From assembly GCA_016987375.1 (NCBI GenBank), contig PJRA01000198.1:1232444-1278626 (forward strand): a stretch of DNA of 46,183 bases, given 5' to 3'. Shown here in pieces: positions 33,318-44,740 of this stretch; position 1 is the first letter of the stretch, and every line of letters starts with the position of its first letter. The notes under the pieces are model-generated. The model did no database searches. It had not been told where the DNA came from and saw only the letters and a program-made list of their open reading frames with translations. Origin of the DNA: Brachionus koreanus (lineage: Eukaryota; Rotifera; Eurotatoria; Ploima; Brachionidae). A program made the position numbers and the translations under genes.

Positions 33318-35292
33318 ATGAGTTCTTTTAAGCAATTACAAGTTTTAAAGCAACCAAAGCCTGGACAAATTTTAACTGATAGTGCTCTTTACTGGAAAGA
33401 TTATGAATTTCCGACAATCATTAACGAATATGGTGGTATTAATCATATAGATGTATCGGAAGTTAAACCAAATTATGTTGTTGCCACTCATGCCTCTAGA
33501 GTTAATTTTCAATTTTTTCAATTAGACTTGATAATTAGTTTTTTTTTAATTAGGTCCATATTTATGACAGTTTTAAAAAAACAGCAATTAAAAGTTTTAG
33601 CTTTTCAGAAAACGCTTATAGTGCTAGTTTTCGACGAGATGGAAAATTAATGTGCGTAGGTTTTGATTCAAATCATGCTAAAGTGTATCCAATAATGGAA
33701 GAACAACAAAAAGACATGGATCTCGAAGAAGCTGAATCCTCAGGTTCAGCGGCCAAGCCCAAAAAGCGTCCGCTTAGAAAATTTGATGACCATTTAGGGT
33801 AGAAAATTAAAATTTTTTTTTTTTTTTTTTTCATATAAATTAAACATAAGACCAGTTCATGTTTGTAAATTCATGAGAAATTTGTATCAAGTAATGACTG
33901 CTTCTGATGACGCTCATGTTAGAATATTTGATTTGGCCACATCTAGCACAATTATGAAATTAAAAGCTCACAAAGACTATATTAGAAGTGGCTGTACAAG
34001 CATTTCAAGTGATGACTTGCTTTTGACCGGTTCATATGATCATACAGTTAAAATGACCGATTGTAGAATAAATTCTGTAGTGATGAGTATAGACCACGGT
34101 GAGCCAGTGGAAAATGTTCTCATGTTTCCTTCTTCTAATATGATAATTTCTTGCGGTGGTAATTCGATCAAAATATGGGACGTTCTCAAAGGCGGAAATT
34201 TAATTCACACAATGATCAATCATCACAAGACAGTTACAAGTTTGGCTTTTAGTCATAATTATAAATATCTTTTATCAGCTGGTTTGGATAGGTAATTTTT
34301 ATAAGTATTTTCCTTTTTGATGTTAAAAAAAAAATTCTCAGACACATTAAAGTATTTGATTTGGCAAATTATGATTTGGTTAACACAATTGACTACCCGT
34401 CATCTATTTTATCGTTAGGAATTTTGGTAAAATATTGATTAGGTCTTAAAACAATTGATAATTTTTTTTAGCCCGAAGATAGAAGTTTGATTGTCGGAAT
34501 GAATGATGGCTTATTGTCGTTTAGAGATAGGAAAACAAACAACTTTGATCAACAAAAAAGTAGTCTCAAGTCTAAAAATACTGGCTTCAATCCCTATAAA
34601 TACGTGAGCCCAACCGTTTTTTCTGCATCAGCAACTGATCACTTAATTTTACATGAAGCAAAACCTCATTTAAAATCCTATGATAAACAGCTAAAAAAAT
34701 TTAATTCTACTGCAGCTTTAGATGAAGCTCTTTCATTAAAAACAAGAGTTCATACTCCTCAAGTGACAATTGGTGTAATGCAAGAATTAATACGTAGAGG
34801 AACCATAAAAGCTGCACTTGCTGGAAAAAGTGAAAAATCGCTCGGAATTTTAATAAAATTTATCCAAAGGTATGCATAAAATACATAAAAAGTAGAAAAA
34901 TAAAAAATATCTGATAAAGAATTTCAATATTTTAAAATTTAATTGAGCACCAAGGAGTGTTATAAAATTTTGTTTTAATTTAAACATAATAAAAACATGA
35001 TAATTAAAATTTTTATCAGACATTATTTTTGAATATTTGGAAATTTTTTTAATTAACTATTTTTTGTTTAAGGAATATTAGCAATCCAAATTTTACAGCC
35101 ACACTCACAGACATATCAAATATTCTGTTGGATTTGTATATAAACGATATTGGAAAATATGCAGCTATTGACGACTTGTTCGTTAGGCTAAAAAAAACAA
35201 TCGATTCAGAAATTCAATATCAAACAAATTTATTTCAAATAATTGGAGCTTTAGAAACTATTTTTGTCGCACAAAATAATATTACTAAATAA
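33318..35292 (+). CDS. UTP15: UTP15, small-subunit processome WD40 protein, 6 exons, 523 aa
   Basis: UTP15 is part of the t-UTP (UtpA) complex of the nucleolar small-subunit processome, needed for pre-rRNA transcription and 18S processing. Exons: 33318-33500, 33554-33798, 33851-34291, 34342-34426, 34472-34869, 35073-35292. All phases match and the total is 524 codons including stop, against 518 aa in human. An N-terminal WD40 propeller contains SRVHIYDSF, YIRSGC, LTGSYDHTVKM, HGEPVENVLMFPS, IKIWDVLKGGNLIHTM, NHHKTVTSLAFS and DRHIKVFDL. A helical UTP15_C domain follows (KSYDKQLKKFNSTAALDEAL, PQVTIGVMQELIRRGTIKAA). An insertion of about 25 residues in the early propeller (EEQQKDMDLEEAESSGSAAK then PKKRPLRKF) is acidic then basic, and is absent from the human protein as I remember it. 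The ATG at 33318 is preceded by an A-rich leader. Confidence 0.97.
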
Positions 35293-37430
35293 AATATTAA
35301 TATATTAAAATGATTTTATCAAATTAAATTTTTTTTTTAAATTATATTTTAATCAATTCAAAAATATTAAAGGCTAAATTAGCATTGCGTTTTAATTTTG
35401 ATAATAGAGCAATATATTAACTTTAGTTTTAAATTTTTTTATTTTACAAGCTTGAAAAAATTTGGAGAGGCAAGATATATGAAAATTTTCTAGGTTTAAA
35501 TTAATAAGCTTTTAAAAAATAATTATTACTCATGAAAAATTGGAACAATTAGTAAATTGGAAGGATATAACTAAAATACAGACTTTTTGTTTTAAGATAA
35601 AAAAACTACGCATACTTCTCTACATGTTCATACATGTTCCTTACTTAATCATAGGAAAAAATAAAGAAAAATCGCTTTTACTATAAAATTTTCATTTATT
35701 GACTTATAAACTTGATTCAAATCAAGAGTTTGACTTATAAATTTTGATTATTCTGATGTGATTATGCAAAAATTCTTAAAAAACTAGTTCTTTCAATGCA
35801 ACATACAAAGTTGCATCATTGCACTAAAGCCTAATAAAAATAAAGCAAGTCTTTGAGCTTAGTAAACGATTTTGTTGAAAAGCCCATTAAATTTTGCAAC
35901 AATAAAAGATTTAAATTTTTTATCCTTACTTTAGTAATATCCAAGGAATATAATGTAGTGCTTAGAATTGGTAAAAAAGCCAAAGAGTAGACATTTTTTG
36001 GTAAAATAAATCAAAATTTAATTAATTATAAAATTTTAAAATCTTCAAATAAAATTTAACGACAATTATGAAAGCTACTCGTAACTACCTATGTTATTTT
36101 CATGCATTAAAAAATAATAAAAATACTGATGTAAGGAATCATTTTATTTATTTATATTTAAAATAATTAAAGCAAAGTAAATATGTGAGAATTGTTGAAA
36201 AAAATAAAACGTTACAAACAATTAATGTATCTTAATAAAAAAATAATTATAAATTTATTTTTTCTATTTTTTGATCGAGCAGGCCTATTGGATTTTCTTT
36301 TGGCTACTGACTCACTTTTTGTACAAAACTGCAAATAGACTTTGACCATTCCTGTTGTTGTTTTCTTCATGGAAAAAATTCTCTGGATCTACAGACTTTA
36401 AACATATGTTTTTGGTATTTCTTCTATTTAAGACATTTTCTTTTGTTTTTAAACTAGAAATTTTTTATTTATTAGTTTATCTGTGTCGAGCTATGGCTCC
36501 TTTAGATTTAATAAAAATTTAAAAAAAATTAAAAATAAGAGTTAAATAGATTAAAATTAAATATACTCTTATATTTTGTAAATATTATTAGCGAATTCTT
36601 AATTGGAACATTTTTCATATAAAACTCTTTTTGATTTAAATTTTTTGTCAAATTTGATTCTTTTATTAAACACTAGAAAGCCTGGCAGATTATCAATAGA
36701 AATTTCAAATTTAATTTTGAGACAAATTAAATATGTTTCCTGAAAATTATTTAAATTTTTTCAAGAATTAAAAAAAAATAAAATGATTGACTTTTTAAAA
36801 GCTATCTTATAAAATTTTTTTCAAAAACAAAAAAATTCTTAATACATTCGAAATTAATATAAATCCAAAAGAAATCATCCATATCCACTTTCTAATTTAC
36901 CTTAACTTACTTAAAATAGCATAAAAATACAAATAATTTATTCTTAATATTATTATTATGTCAATGAAATTAGGCCTATTAATCTAATGATTAGCTCTAT
37001 TTGAATTTTTTTTAATCATATTTTTAAAATTTAAATGATTAGTTGATAATGCCAAACACACATTTTTTGTTTAAAAAAACTTAGTAATTTAAAAAAATAA
37101 ATTCTTAGAAATTAATCTTAGCTCAGCTGTTTTTAGAATTTTAAAATTAAATGAAATTAAGAAACAAATCAAGCTTAAGTACAGCAACAATTTTGCTAAA
37201 CTATAAACTTGGCAATTTTTTTTCGAAAGGATAAACAAAATAAATGTTAAAAGAAAAAGAAAATTATATCAAGTCAATATTTTAATTTGAAGGGCCTCTT
37301 GAAAATTACTAAAATAAAATTTAATAGAATTATTTTTTAAAGCTTTAAAATTTTTCTCTTGGTAACAGTTTTGTCTAAAATTGCTTGAATTGTTTCTGAT
37401 TTTCGCCAATTAAATTAGAAATATTTGGCT
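35293..37430. other. Intergenic between UTP15 and the EF-hand-like gene
   Basis: A 2.1 kb AT-rich interval. It contains one end of the CACTAG-type element (36671) and a protein-like minus-strand patch at about 36240-36390 (see findings). No gene is supported. Confidence 0.55.
36671..36710. mobile_element. End of a CACTAG-type terminal-repeat element
   Basis: CACTAGAAAGCCTGGCAGAT and the following 20 bases match the reverse complement of the right end of the intronic element at 4717: CACTAGAAAG-C-GGC-GATT...ATTTCAAA is shared across about 40 bases with roughly eight differences. It is preceded by TAAA (TTAA in the first copy). The partner end was not found, so this is a truncated or diverged copy. 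Confidence 0.55.
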
Positions 37431-39794
37431 ATGAACAGTGCAAGTGTAGCCGATAATTCGCATTATCCCAAAATATGCGAAGTTAAATATGACTCGCGAA
37501 CAAAATTCTATGACTGTTACGGTAAATAATCAATTTATTTATTTTTACTTTTATCCTTTTTTTTTAATGATTCTCTATGTTCTTCATTAGATCTTTTTTT
37601 AGTTTTAATTTTAAACAAAAAAATTAAATATTTAGAGTAACTACGAAGACCCTTAATTGAAGAAAAAAATTCAATTTATAATAAACATTTAATTACTGTC
37701 TAAAGGTTTCTAAATAAAATGATTATAAAATGATTTTGAAAATGTTACTTGAGAACTATTTCTTTAAAGTTAATTAAAACTTTTCACTTGCATTTTAAAC
37801 AATGAAATATTCAGATTATTTTTGGTCTGAATTGAAGGACATAGCAGATTTTTATTACTATGGTAAAAAATTTTAAAATCAAATATTAAAAATTTAATTG
37901 GAAAACTTTTCTAAAAGAACAATTCGAATTCGAGAGCGAAGAGGATGAGCTCTGTGAAACCAGTCTGATTGATTTGAAGGACCAAGGCTTCAAAGTAGAA
38001 AAACTAAAATGGCGCATTCCCGTCAACCGGGAAAACAGTACAATAAACCGAGAACAAATAAAGTCAGTCCTTGAAATGAACAACAAAGGATCATTCGAAG
38101 TACCAACCAATAGTGCATGCTCAACAGACCGATCAATCTCAACATCTAGACATTCAATCAAAATAGACCAGTCTTTTCCTCAAATACCAACGCAAAATAA
38201 AAATAAGTCTTCCATTCCTGTTTTAAAAAAAGCTCACACTCAGTTTAATTTGAAAGAAAACAAACTCTATCCACGTATCGTTAAACCTATAGAAAAAAAA
38301 ACAGTCGATCAGCTTCCAAGTCCTCATCCTGTGGCAAAGGTCGAGTCCCAGTCTAAATTTGACATTTCTTCCAGTCAAAAAAGTTTTAGCATGCCTCCAA
38401 TTCAACCGATGCGAAAAGAGAAGACAACATTTTTGCATTTTATATCTAATCCATACAGTTTTAGCCAAAAACCAAAACTCGAACGAAAGTTGATTAATTA
38501 TCCAGCATTGATTAGAACAAAAAAGTATGTTCCTGTTGAACAGATTAGAACTGAGGCAAAAGAAGTAGTACCGGAAGAGAAAAAAATTGAAATTGAGCAA
38601 GTAGAAAGTCGTAAAGATGAATTGATCGAAAGCAAGAGTAAAAAAATTAAAAGTAAAGCCAAGAAAAGCTCTAGAAAAAAGAACAAAAAGAAAAAATCAA
38701 CTTTTGATGAAGATAGTGAGGACTCTTTATCGGATTGTGATCCTGTTGAAAATATTGAACCGACAACAAGTCAAAATACTCGTCCACTTGGCGCTCAGTT
38801 GGCTAATAGACGAATGCGTGAAAAAATTCGATTCGAAAACTCGCGTATACAAGAGTTTTCTGAGAGTGAGTCGGATGAACCAACCGAAGAGTTAAAAGAC
38901 TTGGAAATTGAAATGGAACAAATTGAGAAAAAAGTTCAACAAGAACAAGAAGAATTGTCAAATTATGAGTACAAAACTGATTTTAAACCAATTGATATAA
39001 ACATAAAATCAAGACAAAAAAAGATAACACCATTTATCAAGCCACAATTGATCAACAAAACAGAGCTATCAAAAAAAATAACACCGCGCAAAATTGAATC
39101 GCCCATTGAAGAAGAAAAAACTCAAAAACAGTTTTATTTAAGACCCCTTCAGAGGCCTTTTCGAATACCTGAGAACGATAAACTACTTGGAAAAAATCCT
39201 GAAGAATTTGTGCTTGAAGATGACTGGTTGCTTAAATGGTGCATTTTGGAAAATCACCGAAATCTTAGATGTGAAGCAGCATTTAATAAATATGACACAA
39301 AAAAAAGAGGATTTCTTAACGGTGAAGATCTAATACAAGCAATTGAGTCAATTGTTAAATTGAATAATTTGAAAATGACCTATCTTTTTAGTGTGCTTAA
39401 TTTGGTAAATGTTGACGCGCTCATATTTGGTGCTGACAGTAAACTATTCACTATAATTGTGTCTTTGGCGAATAGAATCAGTCATTTAGACGATAATTGG
39501 TTTAGTAATCTACTTCCGCAATATGATTTATTCACAGTTGAAAATAAGGTATTTAAAGTCAAAAATTTGTGGAGTTATTTGGTTGATCGAGAAACAAAGC
39601 TTATTTGCATCAAAGATGTTCTAATCGAGTTCGAAGCTGGCGGTGTCACTTCAAAACATGTCGAATATGCTAAAGAGAAATTTTCTCACAAAATTTATTT
39701 CGATATAGTGGACTATTTGACTTATATACCACTTTTTGTGCACATACACGACAAAATTATTCGAAATCCGCTAATTATCAAACAAGATATTTAA
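37431..39794 (+). CDS. Uncharacterised EF-hand-like protein, 655 or 671 aa
   Basis: The model uses 37431-37521 (MNSASVADNSHYPKICEV..., donor G|GTAAAT), an optional 48-nt cassette exon 37815-37862 (acceptor ATTCAG, donor G|GTAAAA) and 37918-39794. All joins are phase 1, so the cassette can be included or skipped without shifting frame. The middle third is disordered and charged, with a strongly basic block near 38630-38700 (KSKAKKSSRKKNKKKKS) followed by an acidic one (DEDSEDSLSDCD), suggesting a nuclear or cytoskeletal protein. The C-terminal 210 residues are folded: AAFNKYDTKKRGFLNGEDLI looks like a degenerate EF-hand, followed by helical segments, LIEFEAGGVTSKHVEYAKEK and YLTYIPLFVHIHDKII. 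The loop lacks several calcium ligands. I recall similar unnamed animal proteins but cannot give a name. Confidence 0.8.
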
Positions 39795-41073
39795 GAGAAT
39801 AACTATATTTTTAATTTAAATTTTTTTCTTCTAAAAACTGTAATTTATTAATTTGAATAAAAGCATTTTAATTATTTTTAAATGTTTTATTTTCTTTTTT
39901 AAAAATAAAAACTTGAAGATAAATAAAAAGGTAATTTTAATAATTAATCCAAAACTCAAGTGCTTCGATTGAAAATATTCTTTTTTTTTTAAATAATTTG
40001 TTTACATTTAATTTTTTTTATGTATTAGTTACTTAAAAATTAGCAAAATACTTTTAAAAAAATTGTTATAAAAAACTAGATGAAACTAAACATAAAATAA
40101 ATTATCAAATTTAAAATACTTAAATATTTTATTAGAAATTTAATGAAAATAAATAATGTTTATTTTAAAAACAATTTTCGCTCTAAGACGGAAAAACTTA
40201 GCGTCTTATTCTAGTTCTTATTTTTATCCTCCAGATTGAAAATGAAAAATAAATATAAAATGTTTCAATTGTATCAGCAAAAAATTACATTGAAATCTAT
40301 ATTCCTATCATTTAACCAGGGTTGGTTATCTATTCTTTAAAGTTTAAAACTAATATTTGACTTAATATTGGAAAATAGTATTTTTACTAGTAGTAGCAGT
40401 AGTAGTATTAGCAATTCTTACCGTGACACCTAACATGTAGAGTGTCTGAGTCGATAATCATCGTTTGGCAGTGTGGAGCTGTAACAGCCTAATAAAATGT
40501 TCAAAAAATTCATTTTATTTTTGGATTTTTCAGTATTTTTTAATAAAAGACCTGCATTTTTAAAGGCACTTAAGCAAAGGTTCATGATTTTTATTTTAAA
40601 AACTGATTTGCAGCAGATTTCAATTGAATTTTGGAAATTAAAATAGACTTGTTTTTTTGTGACACTGTTATAATCAAGATGCTCAAATCTAAATATATAA
40701 GGCTAAATTTCAATTTTAAAGTCTCATTTTATCCGTATTTTTAAGTAAATTAAAGTAAACTTAAATTTTCTCATCAAATATCATTTTCGCTTTCATTTAT
40801 GCGGACTCAAAGTATGCTGATATTTTTATTCTTTAAATTGACAAATAAACTCGTAAAGTTGTTTTATTATTAAAAATGTATTCTGATTTAAAAAAAAAAT
40901 TTTGATCTTGGTTGAAAATATTTATAATGGGAAATTCAGAATATGTTTTTGATATTTTGCTTTATCATGAAATAAAAAATATTTATAAATAGCAATAAAC
41001 TTAGATAATAAAAATATGAAATTGAGAAAAATTTGGCTTTTAAAAATCTTAAAATTATTCAAAATTCTATCAA
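39795..41073. other. Intergenic, EF-hand-like gene to WD40 gene
   Basis: AT-rich interval. AATAAAAG at about 39855 is a likely polyadenylation signal for the EF-hand-like gene. A less AT-rich patch of unknown nature lies at 40420-40490 (contains CGTTTGGCAGTGTGGAGC), next to a short run of TAG triplets (40388-40407). No gene is supported. Confidence 0.5.
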
Positions 41074-42449
41074 ATGAATATCTTAAACATATATTTGGTT
41101 GTTTGGGTACTTATTTTTAGTAAGACATCTTGTAAATCAACGCATTTGTCAAATAGCTGTAAGAATTGCTTAGATGCACTATCCAATTGTTTAAGCTGTA
41201 TTGGAGAAAAAAATTGCAAAAAATGTATCAAATCAATTAATCCAAAATGTAATCAATGTTCAAAGGATATTTTTTCAAGTAGCGATTTTGAATTCGAAGG
41301 AGAGAATTATTTATCTTGTAATAAGTCGGTCTTATTACATGAAAATATCTGCAAGATAAAATGTAGGGGTGAATTTTTTCAATCTGGAGATTGTGTTGAT
41401 TTGGAAAAGTTTTCTTTATGCCAGTGTTTTAACTTTTCTCCAGCTACCACTACCACCACACCAACGATTACTACAACAACTAAGAAACCGTATATTCAGA
41501 GTAATAATCATATTTTTTTTTAATGTGATTTTTTAAGCTTTAATTTTTTTATAAAGGAAATATTACTTTTAGAATTTTTTCAGAAGAGCCTTCGTATATA
41601 AATGACTTTAAAGTTTTAAAAAATGGCGACTTGATTGCAGCTGAATATAATGGATACATAAGAGTATTGGATGCTTTAAATGGAACACCCAAAAAAACTA
41701 TATATGCTCATTCAGGTCCAGTTTGGTCAATTGATATTCTTGAAAATGGTGATGTTGTTAGTGGAGGAGATGACAAATCAATTAAAATTTGGGATTTAAA
41801 TACTGAATCCGTTAAAGTTCAGCTAAATGGACATTCAGGCCTTGTTCGTGTTGTCAAAAGTTTGTCTAATGGATATTTAGCTTCAGGTTCAACAGACAAT
41901 AGCATTAAAATTTGGAATATTTTTGATGGGAGTCTTATTGCTACTTTAATCGGTCATACCAATCATATTCAAGATTTAATTTTACTTAATAATGGATATT
42001 TAGCCAGTGGATCTAAAGATAAAACTATTAAAATTTGGGATATTCAAACATCAAAGTTAAAATACGAGTTTAAAAATAGTTTTAAAGAAATTTGGCGCAT
42101 GAACTTATTAAAAAATGGTGATTTATTGGTTCTCGAAGTGGATAAAAATTTCAAAATTATTGATTCTGTAACTGGAGAAACTAAAATATTATTTTCAGGC
42201 CATACATCAATGCCTAGAGATTTTGCAGTTTTAAATAGTGGTGATATTGCTACAGGTGATTCGGCTCAAGTTATAATAATTTGGGACGCTGATACAGGAT
42301 ATATTAAAAAATTGTTCAATAAAAATCCATCTTCATTTGATAACTATGATATTCTGCGATCTTTTGTAGTTTGTCAAAATGGTGATTTGATTGGAGCTTT
42401 TGAAAATAAGAAACTTAAAATTTGGAATACCGGAGGAGAACCTTTTTAA
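41074..42449 (+). CDS. Predicted secreted Cys-rich protein with seven-bladed WD40 propeller, 430 aa
   Basis: Exons 41074-41500 and 41584-42449 join in phase (CAG A|AA), giving 431 codons. The N-terminus MNILNIYLVVWVLIFSKTSC has the hydrophobic core of a signal peptide. Residues 20-128 hold about 14 cysteines, many as CxxC pairs (SCKNCLDALSNCLSC, CKKC, CNQC). Next comes a Thr-rich linker (ATTTTTTPTITTTTKKPY), probably O-glycosylated, then exactly seven WD40 units built on LxNGxLxxGxxDxxIKIWD, such as NGYLASGSTDNSIKIWN and NGYLASGSKDKTIKIWD; units 1, 5, 6 and 7 are more diverged. The propeller resembles bacterial and HET-E-like repeat proteins more than housekeeping WD40 proteins. A signal peptide in front of WD40 is unusual, because WD40 proteins are normally cytosolic or nuclear. 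No membrane anchor is seen, so the mature protein should be extracellular or in the secretory pathway. Its function is unknown. Confidence 0.8.
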
Positions 42450-44740
42450 AATTAATTAATGAATATTGAATTAAAAAACGATAATTTTTTTATTTTCTAA
42501 TTTTAAATTATTATTTTAAATTATTATGTAATAATAATTTTTATATAATTATTATTACACACATTATACCAATTTTTTTTTAAAGACAAAAAATGATTTT
42601 TAAGGCAAAATTGAATTTTTTTCTCTCTATTTTTTTTCTCTTACACACTTCTGATTTATCCCGACACACCTTCAAAAACCTTGTAAATTCCGAAAGAAAA
42701 TTAAAAGAGCCTAGATGATAAGACTAGTTTTTTAAAATCCCATTTAATTTTTCAAAAAACGCGTTTTTTCGATCCCCTTGCCTCACTAAAGAAATTATTC
42801 AAAAACGACGACATGATCATTTAAAAGATATGTTTTTTGGCATTTCTAAGGTCGAAAAAAATTAATTTTGGGCTAAAAAGTATGTCAGCCCGTCAAACCA
42901 CAAGTCAAGACTCTTACCACTTTTAAAATTTAAAATTTAAAGTCGAAGTCTCAACTTTGGCAGCAAAGTAAAATTTATGTACAAATTTCAAAATTTCAAA
43001 CATGATCAAAAATTTATCACATGCATAATTGATTGCATTGCAGGCTTCATCATATTTTAGACTTCAAATACCATATTTTAAATTTAAAAAAAAGAATAGC
43101 CGCAAGTAATCTTGCAAATGATGAAATTACGCATTTTAAATATTTTGAGCACATTTGAAATTTTGCTTTGCTACTTTAGCTTGTTAATGACTTATTAAAA
43201 GTTTTTTCTTGGCTCTAATACAAGCCTGGTTTGCATTTCGAAAATAAATTGGCTGACCGGTGGATAGATCACAGACAGTCTTTTTTATTAAATATTTGAC
43301 ATTTTTCTGTCTTTAAAATGAGAATTAGTATTTTTAAAGCAAAACTTTGACTTTAATTTAAACTGAATCTCATACATTAGGTAATCAATAAAAAATAAAA
43401 TGTTGTTAAGGCCAATTTAATATTATAAAATTTAAAGACTTGTAATTTACAAGTACTAAAAAAGTCCTTTTTATTTTTAAAATTTATTTTTTATTTAAAT
43501 TTATTGACTACAAATACAAATACATTCTCAAAAGTGTTTTAGCGTTAAGAAAAAGCATTAAACTATTTAAACCTTAAAACTTTAAAACACTTTTTATTTT
43601 GGTCTTTCTTTAGTCTGAACAAATCTTTTTTTGACTCTTATTGTGCGAAGCATTTACATTTACTGTTAAAACTAACGATGTATTTTATGATACTAAAAGC
43701 GAATTTTAGCAAGAATATGTTAGTTGTTTAACTGATAATTTTTGGATTTAAGTTTTAGAGTTTCACTTTTTTACACAATCTTATGTGTGCATGATGAAGA
43801 AAATTAGCTTTCTATATTTTTATATTACTTTAGTAATTAAATAATACTATTTCAATTTTAATAAATTAGATAATCAAATTTTTTAAACAAAAAATTTAAA
43901 AAAAATGATTTCCTCATTAGATTCTTGTGAACCAATTTACTATAAAAATCTTGCATTATTTATATTTATTTTTGAATTAAACATTATATCCACTTTTTTT
44001 ATTAAATTTTAAACTGAAATAATATAAAATCAAATAATTAATATTAAATTTAATTAAAATTTTAAAAAATTTAAGATTGTCGATGAAAAGTTTGATAATA
44101 TTGTTATACATTAATTAAACTATTAGTTTTTGTAAAAAGTTTGATTTCTTCAACTTTTCACAGCAGTTTACAGGTCTTCAGCAGCAAAACATGGTTTGTA
44201 AAAGTTCTGTATTTAAATTGATCTAAAGTCTTCTATCGCATTACAAAGAAATTAATAATTTTGTTCTTGTGTTCATTTTTATAATCAAAGATTACTTTTT
44301 TATATTTTTTAAAGAAAACTTTTTATTATAGCTTTTTAGCAAAACGAAAAAGAAAGCAAAATATAAGGTAAAACTAACGAAATAAATAATCAGCTAAAAA
44401 TAAGGAAAAAGTCAATTACGCATTCGAGTAGGACTTTCATGTATTTAAATTTAAATGTTTAATAGTTAAGGAATAAACAAAGAAAAGGTAAGGTAGCAAT
44501 TACACAATGGAGTTTGATATTCAATATATCTTGATTCGATTCGAATGGTTTTTGTTTTCTGTACCGAGCTAATGCTCTTTCAGATTCGAATGGTTTTACA
44601 AATTTTTTAATTTAACGTAATGAACAATTAATAAATTATTTTACAACAAACATTTTATTTAACAGTATTAATTTTAAATTTTTGGTAATTAAATTAAACA
44701 ACTTAGAATAGCACTTAAGTTTAACAAATTAAATGACATA
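42450..44740. other. Intergenic, convergent 3' ends
   Basis: A 2.3 kb AT-rich interval between the WD40 gene (+) and the EXD1-like gene (-). Near the right side GATTCGAATGGTTT occurs twice about 50 bases apart (44535 and 44584), with GAGCTAATGCTC between the copies. No gene or RNA could be supported. Confidence 0.5.

Noticed and set aside
40420..40490. Candidate structured RNA in a less AT-rich patch
   Set aside because: It does not fold into a tRNA cloverleaf by eye and lacks any snRNA signature I know.
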